Positions 22,660 through 32,696 of a DNA stretch of 64,000 nt are shown here, in pieces. Source of the DNA: Benincasa hispida (lineage: Eukaryota > Streptophyta > Magnoliopsida > Cucurbitales > Cucurbitaceae); NCBI RefSeq assembly GCF_009727055.1, contig NC_052358.1, positions 40,401,954-40,465,953 of the forward strand, read 5' to 3'. The first letter of the stretch is position 1; every line of letters begins with the position of its first letter. Below the pieces are notes generated by a model. It did not search any database, was not told the DNA's origin, and saw nothing but the letters and a program-made list of their open reading frames with translations. The position numbers and the translations under genes were made by a program.

Positions 22660-24424
22660 CTGGACAGACAAATTTGTATGTGTCTTTCCTTTGTATAAAA
22701 TTGTTCCAACGTTTACTTCAACTCTTTCAAGCACCCCTGCAAAGCTTTTACTACACAAATTTAAACCAAAAAAAAATGTTATGCATGTCTGCAGAAATAT
22801 TGGCATACCTCTACCTCTAGCAAGCTCAAATAACAAGGTGAATTTTCAAACTGGCATTGAAATTTCTTAAGAATTTAAAACAAAATATTTTGGGCTATTT
22901 TACCATCTGATTTTAAAACAAAACTCAAGAAACTGGCTACTCTACCCTGTTGTGCAAGTTAAGATAACTGATTTCATTGTTTCTTTATCCAAAGATGTCT
23001 CAACCATCAGCTGCACAATATAATATCCAGATTTCAAATAACACTCTTGATTGCATACAAAAATAAAATCACAAGATTACATAAGTTTAAACAAGTGGGG
23101 TGCTTAGATCAGTTGGTCCCTAAAAATGCAGAAGTATACTTCTTTTCAACTTAAACTAGAGTTGTTGAATTGGAAGTGTTGATTTGTTTACTATCGGAAG
23201 GTTAAAGAAAATATTTTCAATTAACAAAGGGGGTGTTTGGCTCATGAGTCAGCTTATGTAATCTATGGTTAAGAAGTCAAACTTATGTTTATTCTACCAA
23301 GCTACAAGTTTGTTGATCTTGTAAGCTCCATAAACCTATGCTATATGGACTCGGTACGAAACCCACAAACCAGGGTATAAATCCAAAGTTCTATAGCTTA
23401 TTCCTTTGTACAATTGACTCTTAGTCCCAAGCTTCATAAGAATTTTAGTGACTTTTTTGGCAATGGCAAAAGAGTAATGTTTCTAAATATTTACCTCTTA
23501 TACATTGTTTCCAGATCGAGCGAGTAATTTGTACGGATTTTCATACATAGAAACCATATAAACCTGCATCAAATGGAGGGTTTGGTGGACAATGATCTGA
23601 AGACACTGAGCTATGCCCAAGACCATATAAATATAAGGAACTAGATAATATTCATTCACCACATATACTATAGATTGCATGAAAGTTTGGGATAAGATGG
23701 GGAGAATTTTCCTTTTCGTTTAAGTTTCAAATATTATCCTCATAATAAAAAAAAAAAAAGAAAGAAAATAAAAGAAAAGAAAAGGGTTGCCATTTTACCT
23801 GAAAGGTTGGAGCCAATCCAGGGCTAAGGAAAAAAACGCCCTTTGGATACAGCTACAATGCCTGTAGTATTTTGCAGTTCCTTGACGAGAGATTCTACAT
23901 CAGCCCACTATCCAAAATAAAACTTGTAATGAAAAACCATTTAAAGATTTCTAAAAGAATCAAATGAGAGAAATGATATTCTAGTTTCTTAAGATTTTAA
24001 AACAAAAGATTTTGGGCAAAAGAACTTCTACATTCATATAATAATGCAGTAAAATACACCTTGAATGCTATTTTATTCATACTTAGCTCCATTTCTCATG
24101 CATAAAATATAGCAAGACTTGTGAAAAAGAAAATTTACCTAGCATTTGATGGTATGGAATAATTTGTAGTTCCATGAAATAGAATCAAGTGTGGACACAG
24201 GGCAACTGCATCTTTAATCTTTGGATCCTATACAATAACCTCCGGTGAAAATCTTTACAGGGACTCTTCTCCTTTATGTTGTATTTGACATTCAAGAAGT
24301 CACAAATTTACTATTGAATGTTTTATAGGATAAAAAAAAAAAAAAGAATGTGTTTACCTTAAAAAGATGGATTCTTGAAGACCTCGACCATGAAAGTAGT
24401 CCTTCAAATTTATCAAATTGTACA
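22660..24424 (-). pseudogene. Captured isoprenylcysteine methylesterase (ICME-like) exons
   Basis: Three collinear minus-strand exons. 24424-24358 reads YNLINLKDYFHGRGLQESIF and ends AAG-GTAAAC. 24227-24139 reads DPKIKDAVALCPHLILFHGT then TNYSIPSNA, with TAG and GTAAAT edges. 22750-22660 reads SFAGVLERVEVNVGTILYKG then KTHTNLSVQ, ending CAG-GTGAGA. In this order they match the C-terminal part of plant prenylcysteine alpha-carboxyl methylesterase, an alpha/beta hydrolase that removes the methyl ester from prenylated proteins. The LFHGT strand and the KTHT histidine region of the fold are visible. The nucleophile exon was not found. About 1.4 kb between exons two and three holds other exon-like sequence. 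It is a pseudogene fragment. Confidence 0.75.
23480..23930 (-). other. Unassigned exon-like fragments between ICME exons
   Basis: Two stretches look coding on the minus strand. About 23915-23805 gives ADVESLVKELQNTTGIVAV and, in a shifted frame, PKGVFFLSPGLAPTFQ before a GTAAAA donor. About 23640-23500 gives CPPNPPFDAGLYGF. They may be another captured gene lying in, or replacing, an intron of the ICME copy. I do not recognise them. Confidence 0.35.
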
Positions 24425-24429
24425 ACGAA

Positions 24430-24720
24430 CGGCGAACAACCACCGAAAGAACAACCACGATGAACGACGAACAATCACCTCCACGACTGGACCTACCTCC
24501 ACTTCCACGATGAACAACCACCTCCATGACTAGACAAACGATGTGTTGACCAGAGAACACCCATGTGACGAACAACCGAAGAAGCCCCACGCGACGACGA
24601 AAACCAACCGAAGAACACCCACGCGACGACGAAAAACAACCGGAGAACACCCACGACGATGACCCACCATCGGAAGAAGCCCACGACGATGGAGATCCAA
24701 GCAACACTGGTGACGATGAC
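24430..24720. repeat. Degenerate tandem repeat near CACTA right end
   Basis: Repeats of about 38 bp with the core AACACCCACGCGACGACGAA occur at 24550-24690, preceded by ACGAACAACCACC-type repeats. They are unusually C-, G- and A-rich on this strand. They make long spurious minus-strand ORFs (up to 151 codons), rejected here as genes. Confidence 0.65.
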
Positions 24721-24849
24721 GATCGAAAGTGATTCGCATGGCCAAGCTAAGGAGAAGATAGGGTTTGGTAAGAGAGAAGTGAAATTAGGAGAGAGAAGAT
24801 TTGTTATGAAATGAAGAAGATATTTTTTAATAAAGCTTAAAAAATGAAA

Positions 24850-24997
24850 GGCCTTTAATGTTGGTTTTAAACCGACATTGTAGCCCATCTTCAATGTCGG
24901 TTTGAAACTGACAATAAAGATCCATTTTTTAAAACGTACATTATACATCCGATATCACTTTTTTTAACCGACATTAAAGCCTAAAATTCTTGTAGTG
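24850..24997. repeat. CACTA right subterminal and terminal repeat
   Basis: Copies of TTTAATGTTGGTTTTAAACC, CTTCAATGTCGGTTTG and AACCGACATTAAAGCC lead into the terminal TTCTTGTAGTG. The pattern mirrors the left end, with fewer copies. Confidence 0.8.
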
Positions 24998-25000
24998 TCA

Positions 25001-26679
25001 ATGCTAAACGATTTGACTTAGCGAGATTTTGGGCAAAAGTAAGAGAAGCCGGTTCGGCCGGTTCTCTTGAGGTTTGGTCCAGTTCAGCTTCAAATGGTTT
25101 TTGGTTTGTCCGGTTCAGTCTTTACTGATCCGGTTCAGACGGTTCAGGTCTGGTTCAAGCGGTTTTAGAGCGGTTCGAGTGGTGTTGAATCTGTTTTTGT
25201 AATAGTTAGGTTTTTGTTTGCTTATTTTTGCCAAATCTAAAACCATATCAATACGCGTTTAATTATTTATACATTGGATGTATGTTATTATTAAATAAAT
25301 CTTGTATGTGCATATAGTATGCCATTTAGATTTAAAATCCCACTATAGGAAGCATGCAACATGCATTGAAAGTATGTTATAATTTGTTATAATATACAGT
25401 ATGCATGTTATGGTTTCTTGTATTTAATATAAGTGCTATATTAGATATTGAATGCCTGTATGTTATGGATGTTTAGCATGTCTAAAGTTTTATAAACTGT
25501 TATAAAATTGGGTTAGGCATTTAAAATCCATAACAAAGAACAGTTACATGCTCACGTACGTTACCACTTGTTTTAATTAGTTAAAATAAGTCGTTAAACT
25601 TGTAAAACTAGGGTTACAAAGTCAACTAGTATATAATCTTATTGAAGATTGGGAGTATTTAAGTTGACGGTCTACAGAACACCTCCTACCTGGGGATTAT
25701 GGCCAAATAATTGAGCGTTGGTAACCAGTTTTATGAGTATCCGTGAGCGATGTGAGGTAATAAAAGCATTTATCACCTAGACATCGTAGGTTTAAGTCCA
25801 TTTATAAGAGTTATACATGGATAAACCACATAGACTTAGGGTTATTTTTAATTAGCCGGAAAAGAACCTAAGTCCAAAGTTACCCAAACGTTAGAACACT
25901 TTAGTGGTAGTGAATAACTTCTATATGATAGAGTTATTAGAAAACTTCAGCGGGAGATTAATAACCTACACAGTATGTTATTCTTAGCTCTCGCGTCCCT
26001 AAGAGTTCATAGTCTGGATTTAAGCGGTACTTAGTGTCACCTTAGGAGTGACCTCCCTTCTGAGAGTATTTTAACTTAAATTTAAACTTTGGTGAATAAG
26101 GGGAAGTTGTTCGAACAGAAATCTAGTATATGATTTCAACTGCCATGTCTCCACATAGTTCACACTATGAGATTCATATGACGCTTCGTGTCACCCTGGG
26201 AGTAACCTCCCTTCGGAGAGCGGATGAATGCGTCAATACCAAGGTGAACGGAGGAAGTAGTTCATAGTAAGTGGGTGAAGGAAATGTGTCAACATATCCT
26301 GCGGTCTCTTCCATTAGTTTGGACCGTGAGATTCATATGTTGCGCCTGCTAGTTAGCTTTAAGTGGCCCTTTGCTAGTCGTTTAACGACGACTATCCCTT
26401 TGGAGGGTTGTAACATAGGATTCGGAACAACCCAGGCTTCAGTAACATGAATAGGGTTTTATAGTTCCGTTTTGGGTATTGTTTTCTATTTTCAGAGCGA
26501 TACTCATATGTTCTATAAGATCCGAAAATGGCGGGTCTACACTTACAGAATTATTAAGTGTTAATAATGTCTGGCCAAAAGCGGTACCTAAATGATTATC
26601 GGAATATGAGTTATTCTAGAGGTATTATTTAGTCAAGAATGTCTTGATGTAGCATTGCAAAAGAATAATCTTGGGTACA
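25001..26679 (+). repeat. Copia B leader, second part
   Basis: Resumes the leader after the CACTA element. Bases 25045-25180 are a degenerate repeat of CCGGTTCAG/GGTTCGG type. Bases 26030-26300 contain paired blocks GTGTCACC-TTAGGAGTGACCTCCC and GTGTCACCCTGGGAGTAACC. The 26230-26300 stretch corresponds, inverted, to the leaders at 48160-48336 and 62640-62720 in the other copia elements. No gene is seen. Confidence 0.65.
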
Positions 26680-26976
26680 AAGGGTCTGATGCCAGAAGTA
26701 AATGTTACTACTGTTGAAAAGTGAGGAATGTCCTCCAATCCTGAAGTTGCCTCATCTACGAAGAGTAAGAGTATTCTTGTAAAGAAAGGCAAAGGGAAAG
26801 GGAAGAAGAAACCTAGTGGGTTGAAAGACAAGGATAGTGCTGCAAAGGGAAATGTTTCCATTGCAACGATGAAGGGCACTGGAGAAAACACTGCCCTCAA
26901 TATCTTGTCGAGAAGAGAGCAGAAAAAAGATAACCAGGTTAACTTGACCTTGGGACCACTTGCTCAGCTCATCTAG
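26680..26976 (+). pseudogene. Copia B gag fragment
   Basis: Plus-strand reading MPEVNVTTVE, a stop, then SSNPEVASSTKSKSILVKKG, KGKGKKKPSGLKDKD and ATMKGTG. The lysine/glycine-rich linker before the zinc knuckle of copia gag has this composition and order; compare EVNVVSS and GKGKC in the element at 61240-62088. No CCHC zinc knuckle follows. The reading ends with TAG at 26974-26976, and the next recognisable sequence is the 3' non-coding tail, so protease, integrase, RT and RNase H are all deleted. Copia B is thus a non-autonomous derivative. Confidence 0.5.
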
Positions 26977-27570
26977 TGGGAGAAGTTGCTACTTATTTTT
27001 AATTGTTAAAACTTGTATAGAACAAATTGTATATATTTTTGGGATAAATGAAATGTTCATTTTAAAAAATTATGTTTGTCCTAGTAATCTCTGTTAAAGA
27101 ATCAAATTGTTAAATGTCATTTGTAGATATTCAGATATCTAAATGGCTAGATCAAAAGTATAGAAAGTTTAAAGATTTCTAGATCTGACTCTTAACAAAG
27201 AGTTGTTGAGACAGGTCAGATTCATCTTGCTCAAAGAGTTTCGAGTACCTTAATGTAGTGGGAGGAAAGTGTGTTTCCTGGCCATTATTGAGATTAAGAT
27301 GAAATCCCCTTATATTTTTATCTAAAGCCTATTGTATACTAAAATGTTTATAATAATTCTCTCGGCTAAAGTGTTTGAGAATTACCTAGTAGGACTAGGA
27401 ATACCAGATAACCTAGGGCAAGTGGGAGAAATATCGGGTATAGAGATACTGAATGGTAAAAGACGAGTATGGGATACCCTAGTTTATTGTATTTCTCTAT
27501 AAAACTCAGAAGCCCAGTCTTATATATCGGATGTATAAGTTACCACTGGAGTTTTAGTCCAAGTGGGAGT
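26977..27570 (+). other. Copia B 3' non-coding tail and polypurine tract
   Basis: About 600 bp with no gene. Bases 27418-27570 match the tail of the other copia elements (GGGCAAGTGGGAGAA, CCTAGTTTATTGTATTTCTC, CTGGAGTTTTAGTCC). They end in the polypurine tract AAGTGGGAG (27561-27569), next to the LTR. Confidence 0.7.
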
Positions 27571-27653
27571 TTTTTGGGTTTTATGTCCTAAAACTCATGG
27601 TATGTAAACAATGAAGCTTATTCTGATAATTAAATAAAGGTGTTATTGAATAG
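27571..27653 (+). repeat. 3' LTR of copia B, first part
   Basis: Begins near 27571 with TTTTTGGGTTTTATGTCC, where TGTTGGG would be expected. It is interrupted after AATAG (27649-27653) by the gypsy element and continues at 35695. Confidence 0.75.
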
Positions 27654-28326
27654 TGATAACGGACAGAAATGCACGTTATCATAGTACTAAGTTCTTAAAC
27701 AATGTGGCTTGTATTGATAAAATGTGTTAGATTGCGTCTAAAAAGCATTAAGTTTATTATATTGCAGTCGCATGCGTTCATCACATAGAAACAATTGATT
27801 TTTGTGTTTTTATGCACTGCGTTGACGCAAGGCGGAAATCGCAATCATAGGAAATCATTGATCTAGCGCAGCATTACCGCAAGACTTTGAGGTGATTATG
27901 TTCGCAAACATTTGCTCAAAAAGGATTGCCATAACTTGGTCGGCGCAACTTGGTGGGCGCATCTGGGTGAAAGGCATAATTAATCGCGGTGGGACAGAAA
28001 GCTGATGACGGTCGAATCCGAATTAAGCTGACAGCCGCTAACGATAACATGTACATTCAACTTTTCGGTGAAAAATATTGATTTATTTGTTTATTTTTCA
28101 TTACCGCAAACAACAACCTCAACGACTATTGATTTATTTGGTTACCGCAAAGTTTTCCTAAAAATTACCATCGCAACCTATTTTCCAAAGTCCCTGAGTT
28201 CGACCCCGTACTTACTAGGAAATTCAGTGGAGTTTACACTTGGATTTCACTGAGAAAACTTAAGTGCTCAACGCATTTCCATCATCGCATTTCATCCACA
28301 ATTTCACATCATAAAATAATGCATCA
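27654..28326 (+). repeat. 5' LTR of the gypsy element, internally deleted
   Basis: Only 673 bp, against about 1651 bp for the 3' LTR without its nested insert. The two LTRs align from TGATAACG to about the GTGACAAATATT region (28080). The 5' copy then jumps straight to ATTTGTTTATTTTTCATT, which in the 3' LTR is at about 35450. The missing segment includes the TATAAATA box. The 5' end is the GAAA-capped hairpin. Confidence 0.88.
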
Positions 28327-28332
28327 AGTTTT

Positions 28333-28350
28333 TGGCACCGTTGCCGGAGA
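28333..28350 (+). other. Primer-binding site, tRNA-Asp type
   Basis: TGGCACCGTTGCCGGAGA, two mismatches from TGGCGCCGTTGCCGGGGA, the aspartate-tRNA primer site known for Athila/Tat-lineage gypsy elements. It lies 6 bp after the LTR end. Confidence 0.85.
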
Positions 28351-28365
28351 CTTCGGAAAAATAGT

Positions 28366-29303
28366 GTGCTAACGGTGATTTTTCTGATTTCTTTGCAGAC
28401 TCTCAATCTCTGGCGAATTACGACCCAGAGATTGAGAGAACATTTCGAAGCAGACTACCGCCAACAAGAAGAGAGAACACCAAGAATGGCAGAGCAACCG
28501 GAAGCAAGGGTCGCTAACGTGAATAATACAATGGCTAACCCCATCCTTCTGGTGAATGACCGCAATAGACCCATCCGGGACTATGCGTCGCCTAACCTCT
28601 ATGATTTCCCTCCAGGAATCATGAAGTTGGCGTTAGATGGATTGATGTTTAAAATGAATTCGGTAATGTTGCAAATGAGCCAGGCTGCTGGGCAATTTGG
28701 AGGAAGGCGTGGCAAAGACTCGCACGCCCACCTCTGGAGCTTCATAGAAATCTGCAACACTTTTGTGTTCCTGAATATTTCAACCGAGGAAGTTTGACTC
28801 ACTCTGTTCCCATTTTCCTTATGCGATCAAGCAAGAAAATTGGCATATTCTCTCGAACCGGGGGAGATAACTTCGTGGGAACAGGTGGTGGAAAAGTTTA
28901 TGAAGAAGTATTTCCCACAAACCGAAAATGCTAGGAGACGGAAATTAATAACAAATTTTGAACAAGAAGATGATGAATCGCTCAGTGATGCCTGGGCGAG
29001 GTTCAAGTGGTCTTTGGTTAAGAGACTGTCCCACATAATGCTTACTAGACTGCCTGCAGATGGAGATCTTTTACTAAGGACTGAATCCCTCTTCGCAGAC
29101 CGGCAGCCGCTGGTGGTCTGCTCGACAAAACATATGAGAAGGCAAAGAGTATACTTGATCGCATTTCCAAAAATCACGAAGATTGGCGGGAAAGCGATCG
29201 GAGATTAAGAATAAAAGATAATGACGCAAACAATGAGGCCATCGCATCCCTGCAAAATCAAAATGACTGCGATGATGAGTTTGATACAAGGCATCGCAAT
29301 TAA
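28366..29303 (+). pseudogene. Gypsy gag
   Basis: Reads RPIRDYASPNLYDFP, GRRGKDSHAHLWSFIEICNT, then after an in-frame TGA (28795-28797) LTLFPFSLCDQARKLAYSLE, ITSWEQVVEKFMKKYFPQTE and ESLSDAWARFK. The HLWSFIEICNTF to TSWEQVVEKFMKKYFP layout is the capsid-like gag core of plant gypsy elements; it would form the virus-like particle. One more frameshift near 29100 leads to GGLLDKTYEKAKSILDRISK. Only one stop and one shift occur in about 300 codons, so decay is moderate. The start is not certain: the first plausible Met lies near 28486. Confidence 0.85.
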
Positions 29304-29358
29304 TAACACGGGAGCGAAGAAAGGGTAGGTCAACACAAATTGCTCAAGCGACCGCAAG

Positions 29359-30552
29359 TTGTTGTCATTTATGGAGATGCTCACTCAATGGAAGAATGTC
29401 CAACAAACCCGCAGTCGGTATGCTTCATGTGAAATAAATCCCTATTCCGATACATATAACCCCGGGTGGCGAAACCACCCACAAATTTTGGTGGAAAATA
29501 TCAACAACAAAGCTTTCAACCTGTGGCACAAAAAGAAGGGCCACCCGGATTTTCCTACAAAAACAACGGTCCAACACATAGTCAAGCCAGTACTTCGCAA
29601 CCACCACAGTCGTCATAGAAAAGCTTGTTTGAAGCAATACATTGAGAAAAAGAATCAGTGCTTCAGAATCAACGCTACATCCATTAGAAATCTCGAAATT
29701 CAAATGGTAAATTGCAGCGAGCTGAAAAATAGACCGTAAGGAGCGTTGCCGAGCTCAACTAAGCTCCCTCAAACAATTAAGGGTAACAGGAAGAACAATG
29801 CTTAGCAGTCTCCTTGCTAAGCGACAACAAATGACTGGCAGAAGTAGGGGAGAAGCCCATCTGCGACCAACTTGAATGCGGTGACAACCGAAGACCCGTT
29901 GACCCATAGTTCGGAAAAGCCTGAGAAAATGGACCCTGAAGTTGCGTCTACCCTCAAGCCTCTAGATCTTGAGACAGAAAAAGTCCAACCACCAGCAACT
30001 CTGCAAAGATTTAAAGAGGAACAAAATGATGAAGAAAAGATCGCAATAGTGGCCGCGATGCAAAATGTTATGATCCCACCGAAAATGGGCAACCCAGGAA
30101 TCTTCACGATACCGTGCTCCATTGGACGGGTCTATAGTGGCCAAGCACTATGTGATCTTGAGGCAAGTATAAACATAATGCCGCTATCAATCTTCAAATA
30201 ATTGAATGTCGGCACACTCATACCCACAAAGGAAACTTTCCTGCTCGCGAACAGATCTCGAATACACCTTGAAGAAAAGTTAAAAAATTCTGAAATCTCA
30301 ATCGATAAATTCATCCTACCGGCAGACTTCCTCATTTTGGATTATAAAGCGGACGAAGATGCGCCCATCATATTGGGACGACCATTCTTTTCGACCGGTC
30401 GCGCTCAAATTGATGTGCGCAAGGGAGAGATTGTAATGAACATTCATGGGGAAAAACTTCGGATTAAAGCAATAAAGATCCCAAAGGACAAAGAAAAGAG
30501 GGAAAAGCCACCGTGGACGTCAACAACCCAGCTTGGAATAAGCGGTCCCTGA
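29359..30552 (+). pseudogene. Gypsy gag C-terminus and retropepsin
   Basis: First part (29359-29740): CEINPYSDTYNPGWRNHPQI and SIRNLEIQM, the spacer after the gag core in this lineage. Then, from about 29870, EKIAIVAAMQNVMIPPKMGN, IPCSIGRVYSGQALCDLEAS, INIMPLSIFK, a TAA stop at 30199-30201, LNVGTLIPTKE, FILPADFLILDYKADEDAPI, ILGRPFFSTGRAQIDVRKGE. This is an aspartic protease domain whose active site DLGAS is DLEAS here. The domain ends with the flap and ILGRPF motifs intact. The coding region stops at 30550-30552 (TGA); no RT follows. The glycine-to-glutamate change in the active site and the internal stop make it inactive. Confidence 0.87.
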
Positions 30553-31940
30553 GTTATTATATAATTCAACCTCATCAGGGATGCAATCCTTTTGAATATC
30601 CTTTTCCTGCATCAAATACTTCATGAACTTTTGAGCATCTCGTTATTAATTATCGCAATTACCTTTTTGTTACTAACACCCTTCTTATTCTTATTCTAAA
30701 AGAAAAAAGAAAAAAAAGCAATCGTGCTGAATGATTATAGTAAAAGAAATTTGTTTTATTTAAAATCATTTGACCCTCTATTTATTTTTCTTGGAATGAT
30801 TGAAGTGCTGGATTGTGAAGGTGTTACACGAAGAAACAACTTATCTTATTCTATCACCGCAATCCAAAAAAGATAGATCGCCGCAAAGAAGGATGCATTA
30901 ATACACAATGCGAGCGATGGCACAAATTTGGGGGTTGTATTCTTCCTTCACTTTATTTCAAAATTTGCGCTATCACATCGCATTTTAGCTTTAAAAGTTT
31001 TATCATCACATCCTCTTTGATTACCGCAATCATTTGACATGGATAAATTTAGTAAGTTACCGCATACTGTCTCTTTGCCAATTATGATTTCAATGATGAA
31101 AAATATGCTTCTATTTCTTTCATATATACTAGAGTCAACTTAACTTTAAGATAGTCACCTCATGAAATATTTCTAGAAGTTAGGGGTTTGCTAGCTTTCT
31201 TTCAAACTCTCTTTACGAAGCTTTTTAAGAATATCGCATAACTTCTTTCAATCTTTTGGCAATAAGGACATTGCCGAATTTTAAATTTGGAGGTGAGGTA
31301 TTTATTTTCGACCTTGCTATTTTGAAAAAAAAAAACAATTTTTTTTAGAATAACAACTCCAATGTCAATGCAATGGGGAAACCCATGTTGATAAGAGTTA
31401 AGTTGTGAAGGGCACTTACCCGTAGTTGGATGTTCGCATGACACACGTGAAAGCAAGCCAAAACAAAAGTAAGTCACCTAGATCAACGCATAAATAAATG
31501 ACCGCAACTCCCCTACCAAGTATGTATGGGTTTAGTCTGAGGAAGAGCGCATTGCTCATAGTTGGATGTCCGCATGACACACGTGGGGGCAAGCCAAAAC
31601 GAAGGCAAGGCACTTGGATCAGCGCAACGTCAAAAAAAAATAATAAAGTCAAGAAATATGCAAGGATAAAAATCAATTGACACCCCAGTGGAAAAGTTTT
31701 CTTTTTGAAATAAATCATGCGATGTCCCGAAATTTAGTAAAGTCTTTTTGAAGATTAAGTTTGCAATCCCTAGGTCTTAGAAATATTTAAGAGGAGACTT
31801 GAATAAGACAAGGAAATTTTGGTATATAGGATTTGAATGAAGTATCCTTGAGAAATCTAGGAAAAGAATATTGTGGTCGACTTGCTAAAGGAGATCTTTA
31901 GCTTATGCTTGAGGACAAACATTGTTTAAATTTGGGGGTG
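30553..31940 (+). other. Gypsy 3' non-coding region and polypurine tract
   Basis: No coding similarity seen in 1.4 kb where RT and integrase would be expected. It contains two related blocks, 31420-31490 and 31560-31625, sharing TAGTTGGATGT-CGCATGACACACGTG and AAGCCAAAAC. It ends with AAATTTGGGGGTG (31928-31940), the polypurine tract that primes plus-strand synthesis, directly before the 3' LTR. Confidence 0.75.
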
Positions 31941-32427
31941 TGATAACGGGTAGAAATGCACGTTATCATAGTGTTAAGTTCTTAAACAATGTTGGCTTGC
32001 ATTGATAAAATGTGTTAGATTGCATAAAAAAAGCATTAAGTTTATTATATTGCGGTCGCATGCGTTCATCACATAGAAACAGTTGATGTTTTTATGCAGA
32101 ATATGCGTTGATGCAAGGTGGAAATTGCAATCATTGGAAATCATTGGTCGAGCGCAGCATTACCATAAGACTTTGCGGTGATTGTGTTCGCAAACATTTG
32201 CTCAAGGAGGATTGTCGCAACTTGGTGGGCGTATTTGGGTGAAAGGCATAATTAATCGCAATGGGACAGAAAGTTGATGACGGTTGAATCCGAATTAAGC
32301 TGACAGCCGCTAACGATAACAAGTACATTCAGCTTTTCAGTGACAAATATTCGGCGCATCAATCAGGGAATTAAAGCCATCCCATCTGTGCAATCATAAT
32401 AGAGAAGCCACCTTCACCCAGAAGCTC

Positions 32428-32435
32428 TATAAATA
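32428..32435 (+). promoter_or_regulatory. LTR TATA box (3' LTR)
   Basis: TATAAATA in CTCTATAAATACCAGAG. The same sequence lies at 33277-33284 in the nested LTR and at 41571-41578 in a sister LTR. It is absent from the deleted 5' LTR. Confidence 0.6.
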
Positions 32436-32696
32436 CCAGAGGCATCCTTCAGAAAAGAGGTTCAGCAGTTAAAAAATTCATCAGTTAGCTTAGCACGTCT
32501 TTGTCCATAGTTTTTTCCTTTTTATTTTAAGGCGGAGCAAGAGAAGATTAAAGACGCCGGAAATCGCTCAGGGCAACTCGAGAGAGAATCTTGAGGCATA
32601 GAAGCAGAAAGCGGGCCGACTCTCGCGAGAGCGAGATTATCTTTTGAACACGAGTAGAAAAACAGTGTAAAAGCCTGGGCAGCAAGAGATTGCTAC

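Larger units (their letters stand above)
18629..24997. mobile_element. CACTA transposon carrying captured host-gene fragments
   Basis: Ends are CACTAGAAGAAATTCAGGC on the left and, in reverse complement, CACTACAAGAATTTTAGGC on the right. Both are followed by TTTAATGTCGGTT. A perfect 3-bp duplication TCA (18626-18628, 24998-25000) flanks it. These are the hallmarks of the CACTA (En/Spm) superfamily. I found no TnpA/TnpD-like transposase in 6.4 kb. Instead, the minus strand holds exon-like pieces of WEE1, uroporphyrinogen methyltransferase, a GT61 xylosyltransferase and a prenylcysteine methylesterase, several with splice sites kept. This is a non-autonomous, gene-capturing copy inserted in the copia B leader. 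Confidence 0.92.

Noticed and set aside
24493..24948. 151-codon minus-strand ORF near the CACTA right end
   Set aside because: It runs through the subterminal repeats and the ACGACGAA tandem repeat, and its composition is that of the repeat. Only the tail of an overlapping frame (24424-24358) is a real, captured exon.
26625..26900. 91-codon minus-strand ORF
   Set aside because: It is antisense to the copia gag linker; its F/P-rich composition is the complement of the lysine/glycine-rich strand.
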